A DNA stretch of 64,000 nt from Thiobacillus sp. 0-1251 (GTDB lineage Bacteria > Pseudomonadota > Gammaproteobacteria > Burkholderiales > Thiobacillaceae): positions 1-64,000 of the forward strand of contig MKWL01000020.1 in assembly GCA_001899305.1 (NCBI GenBank). The letters run 5' to 3'. A model generated the notes under the pieces. That model was given only the letters and a program-made list of their open reading frames with translations, was not told where the DNA came from and did no database searches. The position numbers were made by a program, and so were the translations under genes. This document shows, one piece after another, positions 1 to 11,470 of this stretch. Each line of letters starts with the position of its first letter. Positions within the stretch are counted from its first letter, which is position 1.

Positions 1-92
1 ACCACCCCTTCCCATCCCGAACAGGACGGTGAAACGCTCCCGCGCCAATGATAGTAGGCAACTCGCCTGTGAAAGTAGGTCATCGTCAGACT
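1..92 (+). rRNA. rrf: 5S ribosomal RNA, 3' part
   Basis: The window starts inside a 5S rRNA gene. The universally conserved CCATCCCGAAC stretch lies near base 11-22, and the 3' GAAAGTAGGTCATCGTCAGA segment ends near base 90. Roughly the first 20-25 bases of the gene are missing to the left. The exact 3' end is set by analogy with other proteobacterial 5S genes (1-3 bases uncertain). This is presumably the end of an rrn operon read rightward, followed by two hairpins. Confidence 0.95.
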
Positions 93-100
93 CCTTATTC

Positions 101-122
101 GTATCCCCCACCCGGGGGATAC
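101..122 (+). other. Perfect hairpin downstream of 5S rRNA
   Basis: GTATCCCCC (101-109) is the exact reverse complement of GGGGGATAC (114-122), leaving a four-base loop. It lies between the 5S 3' end and the T-rich terminator. It could assist termination or serve as an RNA-processing site at the end of the rrn transcript. It has no T tract of its own. Confidence 0.6.
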
Positions 123-125
123 CAC

Positions 126-157
126 AAAACCCCCTCAAATCTTGAGGGGGTTTTTTA
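126..157 (+). terminator. Rho-independent terminator of the rrn operon
   Basis: AAAACCCCCTCAA pairs with TTGAGGGGGTTTT around a three-base loop (ATC), and the 3' arm runs into a T tract ending near 157. This is a textbook intrinsic terminator about 35 bases after the 5S gene. It separates rRNA transcription from birA. Confidence 0.9.
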
Positions 158-200
158 TTGCACGGGAAATTGCCCAGGCAAGACATGTAAAATTGCCAAG

Positions 201-1196
201 GTGCATACCCGACCTCACAAAGCATTGTTCCGGCTGCTACGCCGCCTGTCCGATGGCCGTTTTCATTCAGGTCAGGCGTTGGCGGACGAATTCGGACTGT
301 CCCGCTCCAGTATCTTCAACATCCTCGCGCAAGCCGAGTCCATGGGTCTGACCGTGCATGCGGTACGTGGACGCGGATATCGCATGCCCGAGCCTGTGGA
401 ATGGCTGGATGGCGAGGTGGTCGCGCATCATCTAGGTACAGCGGCCGGCCATTATTCGATACACGTGCTGGATAGTGTCGACTCGACCAACACAGCCTTG
501 ATGGCCGCCGCCCTGGATGGTGCGGCAGACGGAACGTTGTTCTGTGCGGAGCATCAATATACCGGCAGGGGACGGCGTGGCCGCCAGTGGCATTCAGTCG
601 TAGGGGGCAGCCTCACGTTTTCGGTATTGTGGCGTTTCGAGTCCGGCTTGCAGTCGCTGGCGGGCCTGAGCCTGATCGTGGGACTCGCCATTGCGCGTGC
701 GGTGAACCGCCATAGTCGTCACATGGTCCGATTGAAATGGCCCAACGATATCCTGGTGGACTATCGCAAGCTGGCGGGGATTCTGGTCGAAGTACAGGGC
801 GACATGCACGGGGCCGCATTTGCCGTAGTCGGCGTCGGCTTGAATGTCAGGCTCAACGAGACACAACGCGACGCGGTCGACCAAGCCGTGGTCGATCTGG
901 CAGAAATGGAGGTGACGGTGGGACGCAATCAACTGCTGGCTGACTGCCTGCTGGAACTGCACACGGCATCAAGTGTATTTCGCCAACACGGCTTTGCGGC
1001 CTTGCGCGAGGATTGGCAGGCATTGGATGCCTATGCGGGCAGGGCAGTCGCGCTGGCGTTGCCGGATTCGCGCAGCGTTCAGGGGGTGGCATGCGGGGTC
1101 GACGAAACCGGCGCCTTTCTGCTGCGCGATGCGCAATCGAACTTGAGTCCTTACAGTGGTGGCGAAATCAGCTTGCGCCTGGATGGTACGCGATGA
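201..1196 (+). CDS. birA: Biotin-[acetyl-CoA-carboxylase] ligase / biotin repressor
   Basis: This enzyme activates biotin with ATP and attaches it to the biotin carboxyl carrier protein. Such two-domain forms also repress biotin synthesis. The reading frame is open from base 48, but that lies inside the 5S gene. The GTG at 201 (331 residues) places the start just before the helix-turn-helix domain (about residues 8-65); a TTG at 225 is an alternative. The catalytic domain shows GRGRRGR (122-128, biotinyl-adenylate loop), KWPND (179-183) and KLAGILVE (190-197), then an SH3-like C-terminus. Its stop overlaps the coaX start (ATGA), so the two are probably translationally coupled. The N-terminal HTH suggests a true bifunctional repressor, but no biotin operon is present here to test that. 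Confidence 0.93.
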   Translation: MHTRPHKALFRLLRRLSDGRFHSGQALADEFGLSRSSIFNILAQAESMGLTVHAVRGRGYRMPEPVEWLDGEVVAHHLGTAAGHYSIHVLDSVDSTNTALMAAALDGAADGTLFCAEHQYTGRGRRGRQWHSVVGGSLTFSVLWRFESGLQSLAGLSLIVGLAIARAVNRHSRHMVRLKWPNDILVDYRKLAGILVEVQGDMHGAAFAVVGVGLNVRLNETQRDAVDQAVVDLAEMEVTVGRNQLLADCLLELHTASSVFRQHGFAALREDWQALDAYAGRAVALALPDSRSVQGVACGVDETGAFLLRDAQSNLSPYSGGEISLRLDGTR

Positions 1197-1927
1197 GCGG
1201 GCGTCACTTATTGCTGGATGCCGGAAACTCACGCCTCAAATGGGCGGTGGTGGAGGATGGGCATTGGCATGCGACCGGCCAAAGCGATTATTCCGATTGG
1301 TCGGCTTTGAAGGCCCAACTGAAGGCGGACACTCGTTGTTTTGTCGCCAGCGTGGCAAGCCCTGAACACGAACGACAACTCGCCGTGCTTCTGGAGGCGG
1401 CCGGGCTCACCCCGGCCTGGTTGAGAGCCGAGACCCGTTTCGGGGATGTGAAAAATACCTATTCGAATCCGCACCAGTTGGGTGCGGATCGCTGGATGGG
1501 ATTGATCGCGGCTCGCCAGCGTACAGATGAGGCTGTACTGGTGGTGTCGGTCGGCACGGCAATGACCGTGGATGCGTTGTCGGGCGACGGAACATTTCTG
1601 GGTGGGGTGATCGTGCCCGGTGTCCATTTGATGCAGCAGGCATTGCGGCAAGGCACCGCACGGGTCGATGAGGTGGCGGGGGCCTGGCAGGCCTTTCCCA
1701 CCGCGACCGCCGACGCGGTGCAGAGCGGGATCGTGGCGGCGCTGTGTGGCGCCATTGCGCAACAGCATGCGCGCCTGACCGAGGTGGCCGGCATGGCGCC
1801 ACGCTGCCTGCTTACCGGAGGCGATGCCGAGAAGGTATTGTCTCACCTGAGAATCCCCGCCGAACATGTTCCCACATTGGTGCTGGAGGGAATCGACTGT
1901 GTTGCCCGAGGGACTGCCGCGCCATGA
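1193..1927 (+). CDS. coaX: Type III pantothenate kinase
   Basis: Catalyses ATP-dependent phosphorylation of pantothenate, the first step of coenzyme A synthesis, in the cytoplasm. The 244-residue product has the ASKHA-fold signatures of CoaX: DAGNS at 9-13 (phosphate 1), GADRW at 97-101, GTAMTVD at 121-127 (phosphate 2) and GG..VPG near 137-143. The length is usual for the family. The start ATG overlaps the birA stop by four bases and its own stop overlaps the next gene by four bases. birA-coaX-SPOR therefore form a tight operon, and birA-coaX pairing is common in betaproteobacteria. Confidence 0.95.
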   Translation: MSGRHLLLDAGNSRLKWAVVEDGHWHATGQSDYSDWSALKAQLKADTRCFVASVASPEHERQLAVLLEAAGLTPAWLRAETRFGDVKNTYSNPHQLGADRWMGLIAARQRTDEAVLVVSVGTAMTVDALSGDGTFLGGVIVPGVHLMQQALRQGTARVDEVAGAWQAFPTATADAVQSGIVAALCGAIAQQHARLTEVAGMAPRCLLTGGDAEKVLSHLRIPAEHVPTLVLEGIDCVARGTAAP

Positions 1928-2574
1928 AATGGATAGTCTGGACACTCTTGGCCGCCAATCTCGCGATGGCCGGATTCTTTATAGGACGTGAAAACTGGAC
2001 GCAGGCGGATGCCGGTCAGACGGCGTCGTTGAATGTGAATCGACTCAGCCTGCGAAGTCAGTCTGCGCCTGCGCCCAGGGAGGATGTATCGCCAGCCGAT
2101 ACCACGCCCCCAGCATTATGCGTGGAATGGCGGGGCTTGAATCGCGAGGAGTTCGCCCAGGTACGTCAGCAGCTCAAATCGTTGGCGGGCGAACGCGTGA
2201 TGTCGTTCACCGAAGTGCCGCTGAATACACGTCAGTGGGTGATTTTCCCGCCCTTGCCCAGTGCGGAATCGGCCGCGGCCAAATTGAGCGAACTGACAGC
2301 GGCGGGATTGACGGATGCATTTGTGGTCAAGGATGGCGATTGGCGCAATGCCATTTCGCTCGGCCTGTATGCCGACGCCGATGCGGCGCAGCGGCGTATC
2401 CTTGAAGTGGAAGGCAAAGGCGTACTCGGTACCCGTGTCGAGGTGCTGCCGCGCCAGGGGACGGACTTCTATTTTGTGATCCGTAGCGAAGATCCGGATA
2501 CGCTGAAAAGCCTGAGCGGAATCAAGCAGGCCTACCCGAACAGCCGGCAGTCGCGCGTAGCCTGTCCGTCATAA
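1924..2574 (+). CDS. SPOR-domain-like membrane protein
   Basis: The 216-residue product has an N-terminal hydrophobic segment (about residues 2-20, no clear cleavage site), a polar linker, and a C-terminal region (about 130-212) with the pattern of a SPOR fold: a valine-rich strand, an ISLGLY strand, a helix with alternating Ala, then RVEVLP and a final strand. SPOR domains bind denuded septal peptidoglycan. Here the assignment rests on pattern and on the common birA-coaX-SPOR order, so function is inferred. It starts within the coaX stop (ATGA). Its stop overlaps the convergent ubiA stop by six bases. Confidence 0.75.
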   Translation: MKWIVWTLLAANLAMAGFFIGRENWTQADAGQTASLNVNRLSLRSQSAPAPREDVSPADTTPPALCVEWRGLNREEFAQVRQQLKSLAGERVMSFTEVPLNTRQWVIFPPLPSAESAAAKLSELTAAGLTDAFVVKDGDWRNAISLGLYADADAAQRRILEVEGKGVLGTRVEVLPRQGTDFYFVIRSEDPDTLKSLSGIKQAYPNSRQSRVACPS

Positions 2575-3438
2575 GCCCCGCTGCAGGAAGTGGAGCGCGA
2601 TGCCGCCGAAGACCGCGGCTCCGAACCAGGTGTTGTGCAGGAAGGCGCGGAAGCATTGCTTCGGCTCGCGCAGCCGGATCAATTTCATGTGATAGAGCGC
2701 GATTGCCGCTGCCACGGCAAGCCCGCCGTAGAACGCCATGCCCATTCCCCGCTGCCAGCCGACCCAGCCAAGCAGGCCCAGCGTCGCAACATAGCACAGC
2801 GCGATGGCGGCAAGATCGTAGCGGCCGAAAGTGATGGCCGAGGTCTTGATGCCGATCTTGAGGTCGTCTTCGCGGTCGACCAGCGCATATTCGGTGTCGT
2901 AGGCAACCGCCCAAAAAATATTGGCGCCCAGCAGGACCCAGGCTTCGAGCGGAACCTCGCCCCATAGCGCGGCGTAGCTCATCGGGATGCCGAAGCCGAA
3001 CGCGATGCCGAGATAGGCCTGGGGAATCGCGAAGAAGCGTTTGGTAAAGGGATAGCTGGCCGCCAGAAACAGTGCGACCACGGACAGTTTCAACACCAGC
3101 GTGTTGAGTGGCAGGATCAGCAGGAAAGCCAGCAGCGACAGACCGGCTGCCAACAGCAGGGCTTCTTTGGGCGACACCTTGCCGGCCGCCAGCGGGCGAT
3201 CGCGGGTACGCGCCACGTGCGGGTCGAAATCGCGATCGGCATAGTCGTTCATGACGCAGCCGGCCGAACGCATCAGCACGACGCCCATGACGAAAATCCA
3301 CAGGATCAGCCAGCTTGGGCTGCCGTTGCTGGCAAGCCATTGCGCCCACAGCGTCGGCCACATCAGCAGCAGGATGCCGATCGGCTTGTCGAGCCGCATC
3401 AGTTTTTCGTAATGGGACAGGCGTTCGGTCAGGGTCAT
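2569..3438 (-). CDS. ubiA: 4-hydroxybenzoate polyprenyltransferase
   Basis: Transfers the polyprenyl chain onto 4-hydroxybenzoate at the inner membrane, the second committed step of ubiquinone synthesis. The 289-residue protein is polytopic. It carries the two Asp-rich Mg2+-diphosphate motifs, NDYADRDFD at 64-72 and [12 protein letters not shown] at 181-192. I chose the ATG at 3438, which overlaps the ubiC stop (ATGA), rather than an upstream in-frame codon inside ubiC. The ubiC-ubiA order is classical, and coupling would deliver 4-hydroxybenzoate straight to UbiA. The 3' end runs six bases into the convergent SPOR-protein gene. Confidence 0.96.
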   Translation of the reverse strand: MTLTERLSHYEKLMRLDKPIGILLLMWPTLWAQWLASNGSPSWLILWIFVMGVVLMRSAGCVMNDYADRDFDPHVARTRDRPLAAGKVSPKEALLLAAGLSLLAFLLILPLNTLVLKLSVVALFLAASYPFTKRFFAIPQAYLGIAFGFGIPMSYAALWGEVPLEAWVLLGANIFWAVAYDTEYALVDREDDLKIGIKTSAITFGRYDLAAIALCYVATLGLLGWVGWQRGMGMAFYGGLAVAAAIALYHMKLIRLREPKQCFRAFLHNTWFGAAVFGGIALHFLQRGL

Positions 3439-4019
3439 GGCGTGTCGATGGTGGGCAGAAAGACTTCGGTCACCAGGAGCGGATGGCGGTTGAGGCAGAA
3501 AATGGAGCGGCGCGCCCACAAGCTGCTGGCGGCCACCGCCTGCTGCCTGGCCGCAGCGCGAAAGAGCGGGTGGTCGTTCCGCACGCGGCGATAGGCCAGG
3601 GGCTGGCGTTCGATGCGATGGTCGCTGAACAGGGCTTCACCGAGCGAACGACTGCCGAGTCGCGTGATGCCGTTCCAGCCGCCGCGCAGGCCGGCGGACG
3701 GCAACACACTGTGGGCAAACACCACCGGCACGTCATTGCACAGCAGCAGGACTTCGCGTACATAGACGCGGGTGCCAGGCGCCACGCCAAGCAGCGCGTA
3801 TTCGTCGGCGTTGGCACGTGCCAGCCCGGTCTCGAGCGGCACCACGCGAAACGATGTACAGCGTGATTTCAGGCGTTGGGTCAGCGAACCGTGGTCGCTA
3901 AGCCAGGTGCGCAGCGAGCGCGGGAGCGAGAATGGGTGGGCAAGCCAGCCCTGCCGGGAATCGAGCACGGCGAACCGTTCATCATGTGGAAAGTCGGCAT
4001 TATGCCGCAGCGACGGCAT
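3435..4019 (-). CDS. ubiC: Chorismate pyruvate-lyase
   Basis: Removes pyruvate from chorismate to give 4-hydroxybenzoate, the entry step of ubiquinone synthesis. The 194-residue protein matches the usual UbiC length. The conserved Arg-Glu pair near residues 88-89 (VYVREV), the [10 protein letters not shown] segment (about 122-131) and the C-terminal TEVFLP Glu (about 185) correspond to the product-binding Arg and catalytic Glu of the family. It is followed with a four-base overlap by ubiA. Its start sits directly against the recG stop (TAG at 4020-4022), so recG-ubiC-ubiA are probably cotranscribed. Confidence 0.93.
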   Translation of the reverse strand: MPSLRHNADFPHDERFAVLDSRQGWLAHPFSLPRSLRTWLSDHGSLTQRLKSRCTSFRVVPLETGLARANADEYALLGVAPGTRVYVREVLLLCNDVPVVFAHSVLPSAGLRGGWNGITRLGSRSLGEALFSDHRIERQPLAYRRVRNDHPLFRAAARQQAVAASSLWARRSIFCLNRHPLLVTEVFLPTIDTP

Positions 4020-6056
4020 CTAGATCGACGTCAGTGCCTGCCGCTGGCCGATCCATCGCTCCATGTGGCGCGCAGCGATGTCGGGGTGGTGGGCCAGGCA
4101 GCGTTGCGCCAGATCGCGCGCGGCTTCCAGCAGCGCGACGTCGCGTTCCAGGTCGGCGAAGCGCAGCATCGGCAGGCCGCTCTGGCGGTGCCCGAGCAAT
4201 TCTCCTGGCCCGCGCAGCAGCAGGTCCTGGCGCGCGATCTCGAAGCCGTCGGTGAGCTCGAAAATGACCTTGAGCCGCGCGCGTGCCAGCTCCGACAGTG
4301 GCGTTTCGTACAGCAGCACGCATACCGATTCGCGGCTGCCGCGTCCGACCCGTCCGCGTAGCTGATGCAGTTGGGCGAGTCCCATGCGCTCGGCATGCTC
4401 GATCACCATCAGTGCGGCATTGGGCACGTCGACGCCGACTTCGATCACCGTGGTGGCCACCAGCAGGTCGATTGCGTGTGTCTGAAAAGCGGCCATCACG
4501 GCCTGCTTCTCGTCCGGTTTCAGCCGCCCGTGTACCAGGCCGATGCGCAGCTCCGGCAACTGTTCCGTCAACGTTTCATAGGTATCCTGCGCAGTCTGCA
4601 ACTGCAGCTTCTCCGACTCCTCGATCAGCGGACATACCCAGTAGGCCTGGCCACCGGCGAGACAGGCTTCGCGCACGCGCGCCAGCACGTCGTCGCGGCG
4701 CGCGGCACTCACTAATTTGGTGACGATAGGCGTGCGGCCCGGCGGCAGTTCGTCGACCACCGAGACATCGAGGTCGGCAAAGAAGCTCATCGCCAGCGTG
4801 CGCGGGATCGGCGTCGCGCTCATCATCAACTGGTGTGGTTCCGTACCCTTCTGCATCAGCGCCAGCCGCTGGCCGACGCCGAAACGATGCTGCTCGTCGA
4901 CCACCGCCACCCCCAGCCGCTGAAAACTGCCGGCTTCCTGGAACAGCGCGTGGGTGCCGAATGCGAGGTCGGCTTCGCCCGCGGCGATCGCCTGCCAGGC
5001 GGCAGTGCGTTCCGACTTGCGCTGGCTGCCCGATATCCAGGCGCAGCGCACGCCCAAGGGTGACAGGAGCGGCGCCAATTTGCGGAAATGCTGCTCGGCG
5101 AGGATCTCGGTCGGTGCCATGAAGGCGGCCTGGAAGCCGTTTTCGATCGCCTGCAGGCAGGCCAGTGCCGCCACCACGGTCTTGCCGCTGCCGACGTCGC
5201 CCTGCAACAGGCGGCGCATGGGATGCGGCTGTGCCAGATCGACGCTGATCTCCTGCCAGGTGCGCGCCTGTGCGGCAGTCAGCGCAAACGACAATGCGCG
5301 GGTGAACGCGCTCGTCAGGTGCTGACGCGCGGGCAAGGGGTGGGTCGCGCGCGAGGTACGCTGCTGGCGCGCGGTCGCCAGCGACAGCTGCTGTGCCAGC
5401 AGTTCGTCGAAGGCGAGCCGCTGCCAGGCGGGATGGCGACGCGATTCCAGATCGCTTACCGCACATTCGAGCGGCGGCTGGTGCAGCAGGCGGATGCTGG
5501 CTTCCAGTTCCGGCAGGTCAAGCTTTGCCAGCCAGTCGGCGGGCAGGGTATCCGCGATCGGTGCCGCCAGCGCCCGTTCGACCAGCTTGCGCAGCGTGGC
5601 CTGTCCGAGGCCGGCGGTGGTCGGGTAGACGGGCGTCAGTTGCGTCGGCAGGGGCGTGGCGTCGTCGGCCTTGGCGAAGCGCGGGTGTACCATCTCCAGC
5701 CCCAGGAATCCGCCGCGGACCTCGCCGTTGAAACGGAAACTCGCGCCCGGCTGGAACAGCTTGAGATGGCTGGGGTAGAAATTCAGGAAGCGGACGCCGA
5801 GCACGCCGCCGGCGTCCTCCACCGTCACCGTCAGCATGCGGCGCGGCCGGTAGGCGACGCTGGCCTCGCGCACCACCGCCTGCACCTGCGCCGTTTCGCC
5901 CGGCAACAGGTCGCGGATCGGTGTGATGCGGGTTTCGTCCTCCCAGCGCAACGGCAGGTGCAGTACCAGGTCGGCGTCGCGGGCGAGGCCCAGTTTGGCG
6001 AGTTTGGCAGCGAGGGCCGGACTGACCGGGAAGGAAAACGGCGAGGCCGTTTTCAA
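4020..6056 (-). CDS. recG: ATP-dependent DNA helicase RecG
   Basis: Branched-DNA translocase that regresses stalled replication forks and processes Holliday junctions. The 678-residue protein has the N-terminal wedge/OB domain (about 1-250, usual RecG architecture), then superfamily 2 motor domains. Walker A GDVGSGKT is at 286-293 and the DEQH box at 387-390, followed by SATPIPRT and a late GRVGRG motif VI. The start ATG at 6056 lies ten bases after the ridA stop. Length and motifs are complete, with no sign of damage. Confidence 0.97.
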   Translation of the reverse strand: MKTASPFSFPVSPALAAKLAKLGLARDADLVLHLPLRWEDETRITPIRDLLPGETAQVQAVVREASVAYRPRRMLTVTVEDAGGVLGVRFLNFYPSHLKLFQPGASFRFNGEVRGGFLGLEMVHPRFAKADDATPLPTQLTPVYPTTAGLGQATLRKLVERALAAPIADTLPADWLAKLDLPELEASIRLLHQPPLECAVSDLESRRHPAWQRLAFDELLAQQLSLATARQQRTSRATHPLPARQHLTSAFTRALSFALTAAQARTWQEISVDLAQPHPMRRLLQGDVGSGKTVVAALACLQAIENGFQAAFMAPTEILAEQHFRKLAPLLSPLGVRCAWISGSQRKSERTAAWQAIAAGEADLAFGTHALFQEAGSFQRLGVAVVDEQHRFGVGQRLALMQKGTEPHQLMMSATPIPRTLAMSFFADLDVSVVDELPPGRTPIVTKLVSAARRDDVLARVREACLAGGQAYWVCPLIEESEKLQLQTAQDTYETLTEQLPELRIGLVHGRLKPDEKQAVMAAFQTHAIDLLVATTVIEVGVDVPNAALMVIEHAERMGLAQLHQLRGRVGRGSRESVCVLLYETPLSELARARLKVIFELTDGFEIARQDLLLRGPGELLGHRQSGLPMLRFADLERDVALLEAARDLAQRCLAHHPDIAARHMERWIGQRQALTSI

Positions 6057-6065
6057 GGTGGCAAT

Positions 6066-6446
6066 TTAACCGGTCACCATCACGGCATCAGCCTCGACCA
6101 GCGCACCGCGCGGCAGGGCGGCCACGCCGACCGCGGCACGCGCCGGGTAGGGCTGGCTGAAGTAGCCGGCCATGATCTCGTTGACCTTGGGAAAATGGCC
6201 GAGGTCGGTGAGGAAGACGTTGAGCTTGACCACGTCGGCCAGCGAGCCGCCCGCCGCAGTAGCAACGGCGGCCAGATTTCTGAACACTTGGTGGATCTGC
6301 GCCTCGATGCCGTCGACCAGCTGCATCGAGACAGAATCGAGCCCGATCTGACCGGACATGTACACGGTGTGGTCGACGCGTACGGCCTGCGAGTAGGTGC
6401 CAATCGCGGCCGGTGCGTCGGCGGTCTGGATGATGCTTTTGTTCAT
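6066..6446 (-). CDS. ridA: RidA family 2-iminobutanoate/2-iminopropanoate deaminase
   Basis: Hydrolyses reactive enamine/imine intermediates released by PLP enzymes. The 126-residue protein has the YjgF/YER057c/UK114 pattern: GTYSQAV near 16-22, YMSGQIG near 29-35, and the conserved Arg in [15 protein letters not shown] (about 101-115). The ATG at 6446 gives the family's normal length; the open frame upstream inside spoT is a shadow. It lies 20 bases after the spoT stop. The spoT-ridA-recG order is common in proteobacteria, suggesting cotranscription with the stringent-response gene. Confidence 0.94.
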   Translation of the reverse strand: MNKSIIQTADAPAAIGTYSQAVRVDHTVYMSGQIGLDSVSMQLVDGIEAQIHQVFRNLAAVATAAGGSLADVVKLNVFLTDLGHFPKVNEIMAGYFSQPYPARAAVGVAALPRGALVEADAVMVTG

Positions 6447-6466
6447 GCTGGATTCCTGGAGCCTGA

Positions 6467-8611
6467 TTATTGAGATTGTGCTGCGCGGCCGTCCTTCTTG
6501 CCCTTGATACGGAAAATCCGCACCACGTCGGGCAGTACGCGCAAGCCGCGCATGACGCGTGCGAGGTGCATGCGGTTTTCCACCTGCACGGTGAAGAACA
6601 GCACGGTATAGGGACTGCCGTCCTCCTCCTCCATCGCGACGTTGCCGATGTTGGAGCCGTGTTCGGCGATCGCCGCCGCGACCTTGGCCAGCACGCCGCG
6701 CTGGTTGCCGACGACGACCTTGATCGAGACGTCGAACATGTGGCCGGGTTCGGCTTCCCATTCGACATCCAGCCATTTGTCGGGATCGGTGCGGAAGGCG
6801 CGAATCGACGGGCAGTCGTGAGTATGGATGATGAGGCCGCGTTCCTTGTGGATGAAGCCGAGAATGGGGTCGCCGGGAATCGGGTGGCAGCATTGCGCCA
6901 GCTCGACCGCGATGCCTTCGGTGCCGCGGATGCTGATGGCATGGGGATGCGCCGGCTCGCCGGTTTTCTCGCCCTGCACGTGCAGCAACTGGTGCGCGAC
7001 CACCAGCGGCAATTTCCGGCCCAGGCCGATCCCGGCGAACAGTTCCTGCCGGTTTTGCAGGCCGTAGTCCTTGACCACACGCTCCCACACCGCTGGGTCG
7101 GGCGCGGTCGCCTCCGGGTTGAGCGCGGCAATGGCGTGGTTGAGCAGGCGCTCGCCCAGCGCCGCCGCCTCTTCCACGCGCGTGTTGCGCAGGTAGTTGC
7201 GGATGTGCGAGCGTGCCTTGCCGGTGACGACGAAATTGAGCCAGGCCGCATTGGGACTGGCGTTGGACGCCGTAAGAATCTCGACGTGGTCGCCGTTCCG
7301 GAGCTGGGTACGCAGCGGCATCAGCTCGTAGTTGATCTTCACCGCGATGCAGTGGCGGCCGACGTCGGTATGCACGGCAAAGGCGAAGTCCACCGCTGTG
7401 GCGCCGCGCGGCAGCGCCATGATCTTGCCCTTGGGGGTGAACACATAGACTTCGTCGGGGAACAGGTCGACTTTTATATGTTCCAGGAATTCGGGGGAGT
7501 CGCCGTGATCGGCCTGGATGTCGAGCAGCGACTGCAGCCATCGGTGGGTACGCGTCTGCACGTCGTTCAGCGCCGCGTCCGCCGACTTGTACATCCAGTG
7601 CGAGGCGACGCCCGACTCGGCCAGCCGGTTCATGTCGGTGGTGCGGATCTGGATCTCGATCGGCGTGCCGTTGGGGCCGAACAGGATGGAATGCAGCGAC
7701 TGGTAGCCGTTGGCCTTGGGAATCGCGATGTAGTCCTTGAACTTGCCGGGGATCGGCTTGTACAGCGCATGCAGGGCGCCCAGCGCCAGATAGCAGCTCG
7801 GCTGGTCGCGCACCACCACGCGGAAGCCGTAGATGTCGAACACCTCTGAGAAGGCCAGGTTCTTCTCCTGCATCTTGCGGTAGATGCTGTAGAGGTGCTT
7901 CTCGCGTCCCGTGATGGTGGCTTCGATTTTGCACTGATCGAGTTTTTCCTGCATCGCGAGCTTGACCTTCTCGACCAGCTCGCGGCGGTTGCCGCGCGCC
8001 GCTTTCACGGCCTTGGCCAGCACCTGGTAGCGATTGGGGTGGCTGTAGCGGAAACCGAGGTCTTCCAGCTCCTGGTAGACCGAGTGCAGACCCAGCCGAT
8101 TGGCGATCGGCGCGTAGATCTCAAGGGTTTCGGTGGCGATGCGGCGCCGTTTCTCGGCCGGCATTGCGCCCATGGTGTGCATGTTGTGCGTGCGGTCGGC
8201 CAGCTTGACCAGGATCACCCGCACGTCCTGCGCCATCGCCAGCAGCATCTTGCGGAAATTCTCCGCCTGCGCGTGCTGCTCGGAGGCGAAGGCGAGCTTG
8301 TCGAGCTTGGAGACCCCCTCGACCAGCAGCGCGACCGGCTTGCCGAAGCGCGCCTCGATTTCGCTTGCCGTGGCCGGCGTGTCTTCCACCACATCGTGCA
8401 GCAGCGCGGCGCACAGGGTCTGCGCGTCAAGATGCCAGCCGGCGAGGATGCCGGCGACGGCAAGCGGATGGGAGATGTAGGGTTCGCCGCTCTTGCGGAA
8501 CTGGCCTTCGTGGGCGCGGCGGCTGAATTCGTAGGCGTCTTCGATGGTCCCGACTTCGTCCGCCGGCAGGTAGGCCAGGTCCGGACGCAGCGATTCGAAC
8601 TCGTGCGTCAT
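6467..8611 (-). CDS. spoT: Bifunctional (p)ppGpp synthetase/hydrolase, SpoT type
   Basis: Makes and degrades the alarmone (p)ppGpp. The ATG at 8611 gives 714 residues starting just before the family's conserved N-terminus. A GTG at 8686 would extend it into rpoZ and is less likely. The HD hydrolase domain has LLHDVVEDT with His72-Asp73, so hydrolase activity is expected. The synthetase domain follows (YQSLHS near 320), then a TGS domain (about 385-445, [13 protein letters not shown] region) and a C-terminal ACT domain (about 635-710). It is downstream of rpoZ, as in E. coli, with a 46-base gap. Confidence 0.95.
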   Translation of the reverse strand: MTHEFESLRPDLAYLPADEVGTIEDAYEFSRRAHEGQFRKSGEPYISHPLAVAGILAGWHLDAQTLCAALLHDVVEDTPATASEIEARFGKPVALLVEGVSKLDKLAFASEQHAQAENFRKMLLAMAQDVRVILVKLADRTHNMHTMGAMPAEKRRRIATETLEIYAPIANRLGLHSVYQELEDLGFRYSHPNRYQVLAKAVKAARGNRRELVEKVKLAMQEKLDQCKIEATITGREKHLYSIYRKMQEKNLAFSEVFDIYGFRVVVRDQPSCYLALGALHALYKPIPGKFKDYIAIPKANGYQSLHSILFGPNGTPIEIQIRTTDMNRLAESGVASHWMYKSADAALNDVQTRTHRWLQSLLDIQADHGDSPEFLEHIKVDLFPDEVYVFTPKGKIMALPRGATAVDFAFAVHTDVGRHCIAVKINYELMPLRTQLRNGDHVEILTASNASPNAAWLNFVVTGKARSHIRNYLRNTRVEEAAALGERLLNHAIAALNPEATAPDPAVWERVVKDYGLQNRQELFAGIGLGRKLPLVVAHQLLHVQGEKTGEPAHPHAISIRGTEGIAVELAQCCHPIPGDPILGFIHKERGLIIHTHDCPSIRAFRTDPDKWLDVEWEAEPGHMFDVSIKVVVGNQRGVLAKVAAAIAEHGSNIGNVAMEEEDGSPYTVLFFTVQVENRMHLARVMRGLRVLPDVVRIFRIKGKKDGRAAQSQ

Positions 8612-8657
8612 CGGCGGCGCGCGGCGTGCGTGCGCCGGTTGTCGTGCAGGCGAGGGA

Positions 8658-8861
8658 TCAGGCGCGGCCCCGGTTGAGGATCTCACGGCCGACCTTGCCC
8701 GCAGCGATTTCGCGCAATGCGGTGACGATGGGTTTGTCCTTCGATTCGACCATCGGTTGCGAGCCTTGCGCCAGCTGGCGGGCGCGGTAGGTCACGGCGA
8801 GCGTCAACTCGAAGCGGTTGGGGAACATCTCGATGCAGTCATCAACGGTAATGCGGGCCAT
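8658..8861 (-). CDS. rpoZ: RNA polymerase omega subunit
   Basis: Small subunit that helps fold and latch beta' in RNA polymerase and forms part of a ppGpp site. The 67-residue product begins MARITVDDC and carries the conserved [16 protein letters not shown] helix and [11 protein letters not shown] segment. It sits between gmk and spoT. This is the classical order and is functionally apt, because omega mediates ppGpp sensitivity. The first gene upstream (gmk) ends 28 bases away, so one transcript is likely. Confidence 0.95.
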   Translation of the reverse strand: MARITVDDCIEMFPNRFELTLAVTYRARQLAQGSQPMVESKDKPIVTALREIAAGKVGREILNRGRA

Positions 8862-8889
8862 ATGGATACTCCAGCTTCAGGGGTGGTAC

Positions 8890-10402
<1,513 letters not shown>

Positions 10403-10515
10403 GAAGGATAGTCAAACAGGTTATTGGGTGATTGAGAGTGGACCCGGCATGCAGCCGGTAGTGGATTTTGCCGGCTCAGCCAGCTAGAAATAGAAAAGAT
10501 AATAGACGTTCGATT

Positions 10516-11460
10516 ATGGCGACTCAACCCAATCAGGCACTTCCCAACGGATACCGGCTCAACGAATACACCATCGTGCGCAAGATCGGCGGGGGTGGCT
10601 TCAGCATGGTCTATCTGGCGCGCGACGATGCCAACCAGTCGGTGGCGATCAAGGAATACCTGCCAGGTGCGCTGGTATTGCGTACCGAAGGCTCGGTCAT
10701 CGTCCAGGCCAACTCGACCGAAAACAACAATATCTTCCGCCACGGCATGAAGTGCTTCTTCGAGGAAGGCCGGGCGCTGGCGCTGATCGACCATCCGAAT
10801 GTCGTGCGCGTGATCAACTTCTTCCGCGCCAACGACACCGTGTACATGGTGATGCGCTTCGAGCGTGGAAAAACGCTGCAGCAGCATATCCAGGCCAATC
10901 GCGGTTCCATCCGCGAAAGCTTCATCCGCCGCGTGTTCGCGCAGCTGCTGAACGGCCTGCGCGAGGTGCATACGCATAAATTGCTGCACCTCGACATCAA
11001 GCCATCCAACCTCTACATCCGCCTGGACGGTTCGCCGGTGCTGATCGACTTCGGCGCGGCGCGGCAGACGCTGACCCAGGAGGAAAGCAAGCTGCAGCCC
11101 ATGTACACGCCCGGCTTTGCCGCCCCCGAGCAATACCACAACCGCGAGCGGCTGGGGCCGTGGACCGACATCTACAGCGTCGGCGCCAGCCTGTATGCCT
11201 GCCTGGCCGGTTATCCGCCGCAGGCGGCCGACGCGCGGCTGCTCAACGACAAGCTGGTGCCGGCGACGGTGAACTGGCGCGGCGCCTATTCCGACCAGCT
11301 GCTGGAAACCGTCGATAGCTGCCTCAAGCTCAACTACATGGAGCGCCCGCAAAGCGTGTTCAGCCTGCAAAAAGTGCTGATGGACCGCACGGCCATGACG
11401 CCGCCCCGTTCTTCGTTGCTGAACAGCATCAAACGCTCACTGAATCGCGAATTGTTCTAA
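10516..11460 (+). CDS. Cytoplasmic Hanks-type serine/threonine protein kinase
   Basis: The 314-residue protein is essentially a lone kinase domain. It has the glycine loop GGGGFSMVY (25-33), VAIK lysine at 46, the catalytic loop HLDIKPSN (158-165, HLD replacing HRD but with Asp160 kept), the DFG motif (178-180) and APE (203-205). No membrane segment or extracellular sensor is present. The start ATG at 10516 follows a purine-rich leader. The gene is divergent from yicC and followed by a PP2C phosphatase, the usual partner that reverses its phosphorylation. Substrates are unknown. Confidence 0.9.
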   Translation: MATQPNQALPNGYRLNEYTIVRKIGGGGFSMVYLARDDANQSVAIKEYLPGALVLRTEGSVIVQANSTENNNIFRHGMKCFFEEGRALALIDHPNVVRVINFFRANDTVYMVMRFERGKTLQQHIQANRGSIRESFIRRVFAQLLNGLREVHTHKLLHLDIKPSNLYIRLDGSPVLIDFGAARQTLTQEESKLQPMYTPGFAAPEQYHNRERLGPWTDIYSVGASLYACLAGYPPQAADARLLNDKLVPATVNWRGAYSDQLLETVDSCLKLNYMERPQSVFSLQKVLMDRTAMTPPRSSLLNSIKRSLNRELF

Positions 11461-11470
11461 AGTATGGAAC

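Noticed and set aside
48-200. birA starting inside the 5S rRNA
   Set aside because: The extension would read 5S rRNA and the terminator hairpin; the GTG at 201 fits the domain start.
5088-6473. 461-codon open frame on the plus strand
   Set aside because: Antisense to recG and ridA; composition is that of a reverse-strand shadow.
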